DNA of 64,000 bases from Mauremys mutica (GCF_020497125.1 NC_059081.1:16463105-16527104); one strand, 5' to 3'. Positions 44,870 through 57,598 are shown, counted from the first letter of the stretch. Made by a program: numbers and translations. The notes: generated from the sequence alone by a model not told the origin.

Positions 44870-46955
44870 ATAAGTTTCAGAATACCAGACAAGTTTAGGA
44901 AGACTGGAAGAAAACGTTGTGCCAGTAGTTAAAAAGGGTAAATGGGATGACCTGAGAAATTATAGGCCTATTAGTTTGACACTGATCCTGGGCAAGATTA
45001 TGGAGTGGCTGATACAGGACTCAATTAATAAAAAATTAAAGGAGGGTAACTAATGCCAATCAAGGTGGGTTTATGGAAAACAGACTCTGTCAAACCAACT
45101 TGCTTGTTTTTATGAGATTACAAATTTGGTTGATAACGGTAATAGTTTTGATAAAATATACTTAGACTTCTGTAAGGCATTTGATTTAGTACTGCATTAC
45201 ACTTTGATTAAAAAACTAGAATGATATATTACTAACATGGCACATAATTTTTGAGATTATCAGTTAATAATTGTAAATGGGGAGTCATAGAGCAGGTGCG
45301 TTTTTAGTGGGTTCCTCCAGGAATCTGTTCTTGGCCTTGTGCTATTTAACATTTTTATTAATAATCTGGAAGAAAACATAAAATCCTCACTGATGAAGTT
45401 TGCTAGTGACATAAACTGGGGGTGGTAAATAATGAAGAGGACAAGTCATAGATACAGAGCAATCTGGATAGTCTGGTAAGCTGGGCTCAAGCAAACCATA
45501 TGCATTTTAATATGGCTAAATCAGATGTATACATTTATTAACAAAGAATGTAGGCCATACTTTCAGACTAGGAAGGCAGTGTATCCTGGGAAGCAGTGAC
45601 TCTGAAGAAGATTTAGGGGTCATGATGGATAATCAGCTGAACAAGAGTTCCCAGTGCAATGCCGTTGACAAAAAGGCTAATGCAAGTCTTGGGTGCATAC
45701 CCGAAGAATCTCGAGTAGGCGAAGAGAAGTTATTTTACCTTTGTATTTGTTCCTGGTATGACCACTTTGAGATTACTGTGTCCAGTTCCAGAGTCAACAA
45801 TTTAAGAAGGTTACTGATAAATTAGAGAGGGCTAAAAAGAGCCATGAGAATGATTAAAGGATCAGAAAAATATGCCTTATCATGATAGAGCGCCTTGAGT
45901 CTATCTAGTTAACCTAGGGTTGCCAGGTGTCCGGTTTTCAACCGGAATGCCCAGGTGAAAAGGGACCCTAGGGGCTCTGGTCAGCACAGCCGACTGAGCC
46001 ATTAAAAGTCCGGTTGACTTGCTGCAAGGCTAAGGCAGGCTAGTCCCTACTTGTCCTAGCACCACATTGTGCCCCGGAAGCAGGCAGCAGGTCCGGCTCC
46101 TACGCCGGGGGAGCCACAGGGCTCCACGTGCTGCCCCCACCCCTATCATCAGCTCTGTACTCTCATTGGTTGGGAACCGCAGCCAATGGGAGCTGGGGGC
46201 GGGGGCAGCACGTGTGGGCGAAAGCAGCACGTGGAGCCTCCTGGCCCTCCCACCTAGGAGCCGGACCTGCTGCTGCTTCTAGGGCACAGCGCGGAACCAG
46301 GACAAGCAGGGAGCCTGCCTTAGCCCTGCTGTGCCACTGGCCAGGAGCCGCCCAAGGTAAGCCCACGCCCCAACCCTAAGCCCCCCCAAACCCGGAGCCG
46401 TCTCCTGCACCCCAAAGCCCTCACCCTGACCCCACCACAGAACCTGCACCCCCAGCCCAGAGCCCTAACCCCCTCCATACCCCAGCCCCCTGCCTCAACC
46501 CACAGCCCCATACTGCACTCCAAATCCCTCGGCTCCCCACCCCAGAGCCCACACCCCCAGCTGAGCTGTCACCCCCTTCCACACCCCAACTTCCTGCCTC
46601 AGCCCGATCAATGGGAGCTGCAGAGTCAGTGTTCTGGGCCAGGGGCAGTGCGCAGAGACATCCTTGCCCCCCCTCAGGGGCTGCAGGGGCTGCCTTCTGG
46701 TTCCGGGAGCAGCACAGAGCCGGGGCAGGGAGGGAGCCTGCCTTAGCCTTGCTGTACCTCTGGAGCGGGAGGAGTTGATCAGTGGGGCCCGTGGACCCAC
46801 CAAAGTGCCCTCGGGGACCCCCAGGGGCCAGCAGACCCCAGTTTGAGAGATGCTGCTCTAGGAATTATTTGGGGGAAATTCTGTGGCATGTTCTATACAG
46901 GTCAGACTAGATGATCACAATGGTCCCTCCAGTCCTTCAAATCTATGAATCTGGG
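44870..46955 (+). mobile_element. Old CR1 LINE, split by GC-rich insertions
   Basis: The left part (44870-45916) encodes, in broken frames, reverse-transcriptase blocks such as RLISLTLILGKIMEWLI and GGFMENRLCQTNLL, a stretch corresponding to the catalytic domain (GTGCTATTTAACATTTTTAT), and the late region VMMDNQLNKSSQCNAVDKKA at about 45620. The right part (46856-46955) is the 3' end, GAATTATTTGGGGGAAATTC through AGACTAGATGATCACAATGG and ATCTATGAAT. Everything between is inserted. Several stops and frameshifts show it is inactive. Confidence 0.75.
45917..46855. mobile_element. GC-rich composite insertion inside CR1
   Basis: Begins GGGTTGCCAGGTGTCCGG and carries TTTTCAACCGGAATGCCC, then CCCATTGGC-type inverted arms (CTCATTGGTTGGGAACCGC / CAATGGGAGCTGGGGGC), and ends with hAT-like CCCCAGTTTGAGAGATGCTG. 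At least two GC-rich elements seem joined or nested, with a possible junction near 46600. No single flanking duplication was found. Overlapping ORFs on all frames reflect composition. Confidence 0.55.
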
Positions 46956-47128
46956 TTGTTGGCTTTATGCTTGCCTTTGTGCTTGTATCCACAAGACACT
47001 TTCAGGCAGCAATTGGTATTCTGCTCCATAACTCTCATGGTACATACGGTAAGCCTAAGTAAGGCTACCACTGTTTATTTTGCACACAAAATTACGAAAA
47101 TCAGCGTCTATAGTTCCACTAGGGTAGA

Positions 47129-47290
47129 AAGAATCACCTGCTAGTTAGGGCACTAGGCTGGGACTTCAGAGACCTGGGTTCAATTCATAGCTCAGCTACA
47201 GATCTCCTATGTGTCTTTGGGCAGGCTACTTAAGCTCCTTTGTGCCTCCATTCCCCATCAGTAAAATGGGCATATTAGTACTTCTCTGCT
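47129..47290 (+). mobile_element. MIR/CORE-SINE
   Basis: Head with CTAGTTAGGGCACTAGGCTG and box-B-like GGGTTCAATTC, then AGCTCAGCTACAGATCTCCT, GTGTCTTTGGGCAGGCTAC, TTGTGCCTCCATTCCCC and GTAAAATGGG. This is the standard MIR order. Confidence 0.75.
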
Positions 47291-48270
47291 TCACAAGGGT
47301 GTCCTTATTCTAGATAAAATCTACTCAGGAGTTGAGGCACTCAGATATATGGCCCTCATCGCTGTACTAAGTATTTGGATAGATGTTTGCTCTTTCCCTA
47401 TAGATGCCGACATGTGAATACACTGACCACGATGAATGCTCCTCATTAGGTGCTGTGTGAGTTGAAGGAGGGTTGGGTTGGGGGTAGGTAGGAGGGCATG
47501 AAACACTATGGCAGACTGAGTGGACATTTGATTGTCTGTCTCTGCTAGTGTCATCGTCTATATGAAGATCTCTACAGCAAAGACACTCCCTTCTGTTACT
47601 CTGTGACCAACATTATAACAATCAAAATCAAAAGTTCTCAAGGGAAGAGGCAATCAGTGGAGAGAAGTGATAAATGTACCCCTCCCCCTTGAGGTTTGCA
47701 TTTGTCCATGTGCTGAATGAAGTACAGTCCCTTCATTCCAAGTACAGCTGTAGCAAACAAGAAGTCTGGGGCTGAATATACTTCCAGAATACTTCGTTGG
47801 CATGAAAGAGGAAACAAGTGACTAGTAGAGGCTTCCAGTGTAGACAAAGGAGTGATGACTCGCTAACTGATGTATGGAAGCTTGTAGAAAACTGTTAGAT
47901 TTATTATTTTAAAAATAAATAGCAGGAACTGAAACCTGGTGAAAAGACTGTAGAGAAAGAGAACTGTTTGTGCACTCATGCGGTGGAACAATTGAACACG
48001 GCTCAGTGAGATGATGGAAAGACAGTGTGTGTTAAAAACATGGAATTTCTGAAGGCTGCTGTGGACAACTGGAAGGATAAACTAAGACAGCAAATTGTTA
48101 AAATTCAATTATCTGCTAATCCTTCAGCTCTGTGGTTTTTGGAGACCAGGGGGGTCATATTTATATTTATTAAAATACTTGAGCTGAATAGTATAATCAT
48201 GATACTTTTATGCTTTTGTGGCAAGGCTCTTGAGGAACTTCACAAATTGCCTTGCCTCACCCCATGAAGG
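47291..48270. other. Non-coding, no gene seen
   Basis: No recognisable gene or repeat. Confidence 0.5.
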
Positions 48271-48625
48271 AGAACATAAGAATGGCCACACTGGGTCAGA
48301 CCAAAGGTTCATCTAGCCCAGTATCCTGTCTACTGACAGTGGCCAATGCCAGGTGTCCCAGAGGGAGTGAACCTAACAGGTAATGATCAAGTGATCTCTC
48401 TCCTGCCATCCATCTCCATCCTCTGACGAACAGAGGCTAGGGACACCATTCCTTACCCATCCTGGCTAATAGCCATTAATGGACTTAACCTTCATGAATT
48501 TATCTAGTTCTCTTTTAAACACTCTTATAGTCCTAGCCTTCCCAACCTCCTCAGGCAAGGAGTTCCACAGGTTGACTGTGCACTGTGTGAAGAAGAACTT
48601 CTTTTTATTTGTTTTAAACCTGTAA
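48271..48625 (-). mobile_element. CR1 LINE 3' end, reverse orientation
   Basis: AGAACATAAGAATGGCCACA, CTGGGTCAGACCAAAGGTTC and GTGGCCAATGCCAGGTGTCC are complements of the 3' end of the copies at 30360 and 61860. Continues to AAGGAGTTCCACAGGTTGAC and AGAAGAACTTCTTTTTATTT. 5'-truncated, opposite in direction to most CR1 copies here. Confidence 0.88.
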
Positions 48626-48884
48626 GTAAGTTTAAAGTAAACTAAGTACTATTATTTCTGTTCTAACAGATCAGGAAAGTGAGGCACAAAGTTGACGTAA
48701 TAGATTGTCTTTTGAAGATACAATGTTGGGGAAGGAAGAAGGATACGTATATGCAGAAGGAAAACATTCAGAGGCTCATTCATACAGCTCCGTATTTTAT
48801 ACTCTCTTGTCCCAGAGATTGGATTTTCATATCATCAATGCAGGGAACATGATTTCAGGAGGAGAGATCAATTACAGGAATCTT

Positions 48885-49003
48885 TAAATCTTGAGGGGGC
48901 CACTTAGAGATCTGGGGCAAAATCAGTACCTGGTCCTGCTAGTGAATGCAGGGGGCTGGACTCGATGACCTTTCAAGGTCCCTTCCAGTTCTAGGAGATT
49001 GGT
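48885..49003 (+). mobile_element. Turtle tRNA-SINE, headless copy
   Basis: CTTGAGGGGGCCACTTAGAG and ATCTGGGGCAAAATCAGTAC, then GGCTGGACTCGATGACCTTT and CCCTTCCAGTTCTA. It begins just after where box B would lie, in the same arrangement as at 57695, but with an extra segment (GGCAAAATCAGTACCTGGTC) that marks a longer subfamily. Confidence 0.75.
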
Positions 49004-50381
49004 ATATCTCAATTTTTCTCTGTTTCTTTGAAGGTGCCAGTTTCGAAGACTTTATCTTAGCTTTGGATAAACTAGTAGCATTTATCAGTGAGAAGTCTAA
49101 GCAGATATAATTGGACTGCTGACTTGCTTTCCACATAGATTGAAATAGAGTAATTTTTAGTCCTGTTCAGGTCACAGTCATGGTGGAAATTTTTGAGAAC
49201 ATTTCATGTGCCAGAGTCTTAGGCTACATGGACTTCTCTGAGAGACCTGGAAGTATACAGGCTTTACGTGTGTGTGGTGTTGGCTAACTTATCTTTTGAT
49301 GTAGGATCCTTGATCCATCTATCCTATGGTGATACAATAGAAATATTGTCTCCATTAATTTCCATGCTGTCTGAAATAAACAAGGACTGAACAATTTTTG
49401 CCTCTGTAGTGCTTTCTGGGGCAGTTCATAGCAGGGAGGGACTGCTGTCTTTTTTTATGATAAAAAGCTTACAGATTAATGTGAAAAATTGGTCTCTGGT
49501 TTTGCACAACTCACAAATTTCTAAAACTTCTTTTGATAACATTACTGAAGTGTTGAATGCATGTGAGCTTCTCTATTCAAAAGGATATAAATGTGCAACC
49601 CCCGGCATGTAGAGCTGAGCTTACATCCTTTAGAAAGGGTAGTCTGTCATCTTGTCTCCTGCTTTGTACTCCCTGTTGAACAAATCTGCCAACATGACAC
49701 TGGATACTGATTAGCAATTTGTATGGTTATAAAAATATTGGCAGAATTCCATTGTTTTGCTATTTAATTCTTAATTTACATTTTTAATGTCCTGTGTCCT
49801 CATTCACATTACAGGTTTTACTCCTCTGTGTACATGTATAATAGAATGGATTTTTTTTCTAAAAATTATGAATACTAAGAAGCGTGTGTGTGTGTGTTTA
49901 AATCAAGGAATGTCTCTTATGGTTTCTCTCTTAGGATAGGTTTCCTGCTATTATGTATTTACCAAAAGGGTTTTTTTAAATAATCTGTTTATTTTTAAAC
50001 AGATTCAAGTGTTTTGGTTACCACAAGAAAATCTGTTCATTTCCCATTATTATACATTTTTGCCATTGTATTGCTAAATGATAGAAACCTGAGAAGCAGC
50101 CTTCTTGAAACATGTTTCAATGTTGTTTTTTTTAAACCATGAAAATGTGTCTGTCAATGCTAAGAATATAGATTAACAATGCTGTGACCAAGCTGCGTTT
50201 TAAAACGATTGTGCCCAGTCAAACTTTTTTTATAACCAGATCTCTGACTCCATCAGCGCTAGAGAAAGGAACTGATGGGACTTCACTGGAGTAGACCCCA
50301 ACGGTGCAGTTTATCTGCAGCAGCTATCCTGCTTTGAGTATACTTCCATTCTGCATCTGCACCTGGTACTCCAGTCTAAGT
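49004..50381. other. Non-coding, no gene seen
   Basis: AT-rich. A short (GT)n run lies at about 49884-49898. No gene signal. Confidence 0.5.
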
Positions 50382-50389
50382 GTTACAAT

Positions 50390-51052
50390 CAGGGCCGCCC
50401 AGAGGGGGGGGCAAAGGGGGCAATTTGCTCCGGGTCCCGGGCTCCGCAGGGGCCCCCAAGAGAACAGCGGAGGCTCCTGCCTCCGCCCTGCTCCTGGAGC
50501 CTCAGCGCATCAAGCGCCGAGTCTCCACCGGGGCCCCCGAGCCCCGTGGTGAGGGGGCGGGGCTGGGAGCTCCGGGCTGAGATCAGCTCCCTCCGCTCGG
50601 CCCGGAGCTCCCAGCCCCGCCCCCTCACCATGTGGCTCTGAGCGGGACGGAGCTCAGGCCCCGCCGGCCGCACGCTGCAGCTGTTCCGGCGAGGCGCTGA
50701 GACTCCGGGTGAGGAGGGAGCCGGGGGTAAGAGGCTGAGGCTGGGGCTGGGGCGGGAGGGGAAGCGGGACCTGCCGCCGAAGCGCAGCCCGGTCTTCGGC
50801 GGCGGGGGGCCCCTTCCGTTCCGGGACCCGCCGCCGAAGTGCCCCGAAGACCCGCGGCGGGGACCCCCTCCCGCCACCGAATTACCGCCGAAGACCGGGC
50901 TGCACTTCAGCGGCGGGTCCCACTTCGGCGGTAATTCGGCGGCGGGGGGCTCCTGCCGCGGGTCTTCGGGGCACTTCGGCGGCGGGTCCCGGAACGGAAG
51001 GGCCCCCCGCCGCCGAAGACCCCGGGCCCCCGGAATCCTCTGGGCGGCCCTG
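50390..51052. mobile_element. GC-rich hAT-type element, copy B, 663 bp
   Basis: Terminal inverted repeats CAGGGCCGCCCAGAGG / CCTCTGGGCGGCCCTG are perfect, and the flanking duplication GTTACAAT (50382-50389 and 51053-51060) is perfect. Inner hairpin 1 pairs GGGCTGGGAGCTCCGGGC near 50560 with its complement near 50602. Inner hairpin 2 pairs 50793-50860 with about 50953-51019 over roughly 67 bp with one mismatch and one indel. Very CpG-rich with GC boxes. The 233-residue minus-strand frame 50389-51090 spans the whole element by composition and is not a gene. Confidence 0.93.
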
Positions 51053-51274
51053 GTTACAATTGAACTACGCTCACAAACCTTCATAACCACTCCTTGAATA
51101 GTGGCCGGTGGGAGGTTTGGAAAGGGCTTCTCAGATTCACTCCTATACCCTCACTGTGAAGCTCAGCTACTTCTTAGACATACAAATTCAGACCAGAAGT
51201 ATTGGTTGCAGTTTACTCTTTGCTCAGACCCTTTCTACTGGAGTTCCTGAAAACTAATCATCAAGTCTCTCAAG

Positions 51275-51440
51275 TAGTAAAGGGCTTAAATTACAGTAAG
51301 GGTGGTTTAGGTTGAACATTAGGAAAAACTTCCTAATTGTCAGGGTAGTTAAACAATGGGAGAATGATGGAGATTCCACAATGGAGATTTTTAAGAGCAG
51401 GTTAGACAAACACCTGTCAGGGATGGTCTAGATTTTTCTC
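51275..51440 (+). mobile_element. CR1 LINE 3' fragment
   Basis: GGCTTAAATTACAGTAAGGG, TAGGTTGAACATTAGGAAAA, CTTCCTAATTGTCAGGG and TTTTAAGAGCAGGTTAGACA match the region just upstream of the 3' end in the copy at 37330 (38080-38240). Truncated on both sides. Confidence 0.82.
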
Positions 51441-52561
51441 AGAGATGCTGAAGGAGGTACCAGCAATCTCTATGCAGAGCTAGAGAAAGAGACCACCAGG
51501 TCGTGGAAATCCTGCTTCAAGGCTTGGGTCCTCCTCCTCCCCGCCCCACCCTTTTCAATTCCTGAAGTAACCAGCTACTTCAAGTGGAAATTCATCACAG
51601 GTTTCCAAAGGAAGAAGCAGATGTGACCTGCAATAGGCAGAATTAAATTGTAGCACGCTCTTCCATTAAAATATTTGTTGTTTTTCTAGGGTGACATTCA
51701 GCTCTGCAGTAGTGAAATCGCAATTGTACTGATAGTAAATTAATTACACTTTATGGACTAATAACAGAGAAATGTGGTAAAAGTACACAAACTTGTATTC
51801 CAAATGCTACAAGTAACCAGTACAAAATATGGAAAAATAAGTTTTATGGACTATTGCATGTCCTGGGCATTTCAGTTCTTTTTTCTGAACAGAAGGAGGG
51901 GTCAGCTTTCATGGAATGCAGCGGCAGAAGTATTCTATACAGGTTTTAGCTTTAGGAGGAAGTTTAAAGTTGCCATGCATCCTGCAGTGCAGAGTATTAG
52001 TTAGAATCATAGTTCCTGAGTTGTAGACACTGAGACAATGGAATACGGCTAGGTCAGACTGCAGCAGCAACAGTACTGGGTTTGGCTAGACCATTCCTCG
52101 GTAATCACTGGAATGATGCAGGAGATAAGGTTGTGAAGGAAGGATGGGTGGAGCCTGTCCCACTTGGGACTCTCAGTGAAAAGAGCATGCACTGATACTG
52201 TGGGAGACTTGGGGCACCCAGGAAGAGCTGATAGGGTTGTGGACCATGTTATTGAAAGTAGGATGCAAAATGAGCTGGGAAATATGAATGCGCACATGCG
52301 CACGTTTTCAGTAGGTCGGGGTAAACTTTGTTGGGGATAAATGGAAAGCAAATTGTTTGTTCAAAGCAAGAAATGCGACGCTGAATTGATTTTGGACATG
52401 CAATGGCCAGTTCAGAAAATTGTCGTCATCTCCTTGAGAGTGCTGCTGGGTAAACCCTCTCATGGGTGAGACTGGAGGAGTAGATCAAAGTAACATGGAA
52501 AAGATCTCAGGGTACTCTGGGGAAGTGGGAGGACACCTACCCAAGAAACTTGAGGCTGTCT
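51441..52561. other. Non-coding, no gene seen
   Basis: No recognisable gene; frames at 51774-52351 lack domains. Confidence 0.5.
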
Positions 52562-52569
52562 CTCTAATG

Positions 52570-52841
52570 CAGTGGTGGGCAACCTGCAGGCCGCATGTGG
52601 CCCGTTAGGGTAATCCGCTGGCAGGCCGTGAGACAGTTGGTTTACACTGACTGTCTGCAGGCATGGCCGCCTGCAGCTGCCAGTGGCTGCACCACTTTCC
52701 GCAGCTCCCATTGGCCGGGAACAGAGAACCACGGCCACTGGGAGCTGCGGGCAGCCATGCCTGCAGACGGTCAATGTAAACAAACTCTTTTGTGGCCCGC
52801 TGGCAGATTACCCTGATGGGCCACGTGCGGGCCCACCACTG
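52570..52841. mobile_element. hAT-type palindromic MITE, 272 bp
   Basis: Ends CAGTGGTGGGCAACC / GGGCCCACCACTG, with flanks CTCTAATG (52562-52569) and CTCTAACG (52842-52849), an 8-bp duplication with one mismatch. Nearly the whole element is a palindrome: GTTTACACTGACTGTCTGCA and GGCATGG at the left pair with CCATGCCTGCAGACGGTCAA and TGTAAAC at the right; CCCATTGGCCGGGAAC sits near the centre. Confidence 0.9.
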
Positions 52842-52849
52842 CTCTAACG

Positions 52850-54724
52850 TGTTGCCAAAGGGGCAGAGAGACTAAAGGGACAAGCTGGGGGAAATAGAAA
52901 GTGCTCTCTAGAGTGGAATACATTTTGGAGTCCTCTCCCACAGGGCGTTGTGCTTGTGTAAGGCAGGCCTGCTTGGTATGACAGCTAGACTAGCTAGCAA
53001 TCGATGAACCTGCTACGGCCTTGGCTAAGAGACGTGCATTTTAGCTCATGCAGTAGAGGATCCTCCATTACGCTTCAGAGGTCCCAGGTTTGAGCTCAGC
53101 TGCTGCTGACTGGAGTTTGTTGGCATTACACCTGCTGGGCCTTGATCCACTGGATGCATGGAAAATGCCTAATCACTGACGAGAACTGATTTTAAGAAGC
53201 TTACGGTGACAGTATGACTTGGGCTAAAGTGTATTAGGAAGGGACCACAACCAGTGAAAAACTGCCCTGGGATACGAACCAACCCCAACCCCTTGCATGA
53301 TTGAATCTGATTTGTTTATAAAGTCAGAGCAGGAAGCCCTGAATGCAAGACTGATGGGAAGGGGAGTTGGAAGGTGACTAGAGAGGTGTGTACAGGTAGC
53401 TGAGTAAGAGAGAAGGAACATAGGCTTGACTCAAAATTGGCAATTCTTCTTGTTACTACCGGTATGTTACATTCAGGGAAGATCGTCCACTTTTATTTGA
53501 AGTGCTATGACTAATGTTCAGTCACTCAGGCTAATGTAATGCAAACGTCAAATAGCATGACTGACTTGCAGACCTCTGATAACTTTGTTCTGTCCCTAGA
53601 CTCCAAACATTTAGTCAAACTTGGCTTAGGGCGGAGTGGAATTGTAAGGCACTAACCCTCCCTTTGTGTATTCTCTCACCGTAGAGAGTCTAATTTCTTC
53701 ATAAAAGTCTGTTTTTTCCAAAGAGCACTCCCTGCATCCCCATATGAGGTGCTCAACGGGCTCTTTAACCTTGCGTGTGTTACATAACCCAGCTTTGTCT
53801 AGTCATTAAATATAAATTATTATTTTCAAACCACAGTAGCCAGTTAACAATCTAAATATGAACCACGTCACTGATCCTTCCATAAATTTGGGCTAGCACC
53901 TTGTCCTCTATTTTGGCAGCACCTTTCTGCCACAGACTTTACACTAACTTACCGGCTCCAGTCCAACTGGGCTAGCCTGGCTTTTCCTCCAGGTGTGGCC
54001 TGGTATGTTAATTGGCCTGTCCTGCCCACATTTACCGATTCTGAGCCAGTGGCTGGGGTACACACCCCAGCACAGGAATGCACAGCGGAACAGGACAAAC
54101 TAGCTTTTAAAAAAGCCCCAGGGAAACCTTACCATTACATGTTTAGGTCTAGTTTGTGTAGTCAACATAATGCAGCTGCACATTATTTTACTACCCACTG
54201 TGCATTAAGCCATCATCGAAGTTTTGCTGTGCTCTCAAGGTAGAAAAATGTCTGCAGAGAGCTGTCTGATTGTCAGCTCACACCATGTTTAAATGCAATT
54301 TTCCACGCCTGTCTAATAACACACATGTTGTAAGGGAGAGTGGCGTATAGACTTCTGTTTTATTAGACTTCCCCAAAACTTGCTAAATTTTAGAGAAAAT
54401 ATTGCTGTAAAAGCAAATCGCGTTTTGATTAAGTGGCAATGTTATTAAATATTGAATGTGTGTGTGTATTGTAATGGAGAGTTCTTTAAAGTGGCATAGA
54501 TAGGAAAAAACCTGACTTTTGTCACCTAAGACGATAAGGAGCAGCCTAACGACCATTTGTTGCACAGGTTCCTATGCAAATTACTCCTGGCAAAACATAA
54601 TAATGGAAGAATAAAATGGCATATATATATTCAACCTGATACTTGTGTGAGAATGTACTGCATGTATAAAGCAGGAACCAGTGGCTGGAAGCTGAAACTA
54701 CGCACATTTTAGACTTGAAATAAG
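52850..54724. other. Non-coding, no gene seen
   Basis: A weak tRNA-SINE trace at about 53045-53110 (CTCATGCAGTAGAGG ... GGTCCCAGGTTTGAGCTC). Nothing else recognisable. Confidence 0.45.
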
Positions 54725-54955
54725 CCAAACATTGAGGTTAATTAACCATTGGAACAATTTACCAAGGGTTGTGGTAGATTCTCCACCACTGGAAACTTTT
54801 TAAAATTGGCTGTTTTTCTGAAAGAGATGCCCTCGCTCAAGTACCGCTATTAACCTGAAGCAGGGATCAATACAGGGAAACCTTATGGTCTGTATTTCTG
54901 CAGGATATCAAAGTGGATGATCACACTGGTCCCTTCTGGCCTTTAAAATGTATTG
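54725..54955 (+). mobile_element. CR1 LINE 3' fragment, old
   Basis: GGTTAATTAACCATTGGAAC, AATTTACCAAGGGTTGTGG and TAGATTCTCCACCACTGGAA, then GATGATCACACTGGTCCCTT and CTGGCCTTTAAAATGTATTG. Corresponds to the CR1 subfamily with the ATGATCACAATGGTCCC end (as at 46905), at higher divergence. Confidence 0.75.
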
Positions 54956-57598
54956 AGTATAGCACATCCATTCCTAGTGGTTCCAGCAGTGTCTTGTACA
55001 GTCTTGTGGCAACAAGAACCAGAAATTCTATTTAAAGGAACTAAAAGATGATTCCTAAGTAGGGCTGTACAAAACTCAATGGCTTCCCTGTGTAGATTTT
55101 TGGTTGGTGAGTTTGTGCCTCTTCATCCCCAAATCCCTTTATTTTTTGGGTCTTTGGTTAGAACAAATTCTAAAATTAATGGAAATCACTCGTCTGGATT
55201 CCTATTGGAAACCATTAAGGCCAGATCTTTGCCATCTGGTATAGTTCTGGCTCCTCAGAGTACTCCCATTGACTCTCATGTACCAAGCACTGGCTTTGGT
55301 GCTAGGCATTTTGTAGTATGAAGACCCTATTTGCAAGCTCTTTTGAAACAGGAAAGGATGTGTCTGCAAGCTCCGAAGCCATCTGTTGACGTGCTCCGTT
55401 TACGTAAGGGGCTTGTAAAAACTTAATGAAGCTACTCTGACTTTTTGAGTTGGTGACACAATATGAAACAAGGAGAATTGCCTGTTTGTACAGGGCTCTG
55501 TTGCACTTGCATAGTGCGGGTCCTAAACCCTCATTTAAAATACCCGTAACCAACCACTTGATGTTTTACTTCCCTTTGTATTTTCAGTGTTGTCACTTGT
55601 TTGTTTGTGGTTTTGTTTGCTGTCTGTGTCGCTTTATTATTTATGTTTGCTGTTTACTGTGTGTGAAGTATTAATCAAGAGTTGCCATCCCATAGAAATT
55701 GTATAAGACTGAGTGAATGCCTTTTACTCGCCTTTCCAGTATCAGAAAATACTGTATTAATATTTGCGATGAGAGCATGACTATTTCTAGTTGACTCATA
55801 GATTTGTTTAGCATCTTTAAAGCCGAGCTGTGCGTGCAGGTAATATGCATGCAAGAGGGATAGTTTTGTGAACTGCAAAAGTCCATAGCGTGCTAGTGTT
55901 TTGGCAGATGCTTCATTTTTTGAGAGCAGCTTTCTCTGAAGATTTAGTGGTCTGTGGTAGGAGTAGGTTATTAAATTGGGCCTCTGGTGCATATTTTTTA
56001 TGCTTTCACTTAATGGCCATGACTTTGTTTTATTTATATAGCTGTTTTCAGTATGCCGCATTTTGGTGTGTTTACTAGCTTGAGAGTTGTTAGAAAGGAT
56101 GATAAAATACATGTACTCCAAGGGATACTTAGTCAGCTCCTCTCCTAAGATAGCATGGACTATAACTGAGGCTGGGTGGGATATAATTTAGAATGAGAGG
56201 GACTGAAGTTTATTTCTAGAATCTTTGAAGGTTAGAAATCCCTTCAAACAGAAGGGGGCAGCAGTGTACAAAAGGAGCAAGGTTCTTGTGAAACAAATTT
56301 AGAGGTGGCAAAGAAATATCATAGGCTGGGAAGGTTTTATAATCTTTACCTGGGACTTCTCAAAGGAAATATATTGGAAATGCCACTTACTGTTCCCTGC
56401 ATGCATCCCTTCTTCAGCATCCTAAATGCTACCATGGATATAATAAATTATTACTGTTGAGGTATGCTGAGTTCTTTAATCTCTCTGTTGCTTTGTGTAA
56501 CTTGTAAATTACACAGCCCTGCAGAAAATTATATAAAAACTAGGATTATGATCCTCATTATGAAAATTGGCTTTTGATGGTAGACTATTTTTAATTGTCA
56601 TTTGGTTAGTTTTCCTTTCACTTAAGTTTTAATAAAATTAGTTGGGCTTTTTAGTGCTTGAAATCTAGCCAGATATTGTAGCTTCTTAGACATTTTGAAT
56701 TAATTTGCAAGTTCATCTGCAAAACAAATACTAAGAAATACATGTCTAGACATAACCATATTAATTAGAGATCCTGAAAAACCTACTAGGTCATCTGTTG
56801 TTTGTATTGCTATTGGGGCTGGGCCATCTAGACTCTTGTGCTACACACTGGACACGTACACATCCTTGCTCCACAAATTATGATCTCTATATAAGGTGAG
56901 ACACTACAGGTGGATAGGACAAACAGCAGCAGGGGTGCCAGGTTATAAAAATAAGGCGATGTATAAGTGTCCTGAACAATGGTCACAGAATACCATCAGC
57001 ATACCCATTGTCATGTGACTTGGAAGCACCGGTAAGGTTAGGAGGAGGGTAATGAACTGGTCTTGCAGACTCTCATGGAGAGCTCCTCCAGTAAGTAGGA
57101 GTTGGGAAAAGAGAGAGTGTGTTGGCACTGTCAAGTTTTCCCTTCACTGCCCGGGGGTCAACTGCTCTATACCAGCTAAGCTTATTTGGGCCCTTGCCCA
57201 AAATGCCTTGTTGTCTATTTTCAACATTTTGTTCAGCCCAGACTTAAATAAATAAATAAATAAATACACGGGGGTGGGAGGGGCTTCTGCTTAAAACCCT
57301 TTCCAGTTGCTTTTTCTCTGCCTCATCTTTTGTTGGTTAATTTTTCCTCCTAGCCATTTCCTGGTTGCTAGGAGAACAGAAGGCTGAGAGCTGAGTGCTA
57401 GGCAAGTAGGAAGGGAATTGGGGATGGGGAGAGAGAAGAAAGGAGGGAGGAATTGATGAAGATGAAGAGGTCTAGAAGGAAAGGACGCAAGATTGGAAGA
57501 ACATAGGGGAAGTAGGAGGAGAGCATAAAGGAGAAAAAGAAATAAATAGAACGAGAAGGTGTTCCCATTTCCTTCTGTATTCCAGCTAATTGCTGCAG
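54956..57598. other. Non-coding with (AAAT)n microsatellite
   Basis: No gene. Five AAAT-type units lie at 57245-57266 and a purine-rich stretch at about 57420-57555. The 148-residue minus frame at 55675-56121 has no domain and codon content like the surrounding AT-rich DNA. Confidence 0.5.

Noticed and set aside
50389..51090. 233-residue minus-strand open frame
   Set aside because: It spans the GC-rich hAT-type element end to end. The frame is open because GC-rich palindromic DNA has few stops, and the same holds on the opposite strand.
55675..56121. 148-residue minus-strand frame
   Set aside because: No domain, AT-rich composition like its surroundings, overlapped by shorter frames in other phases.
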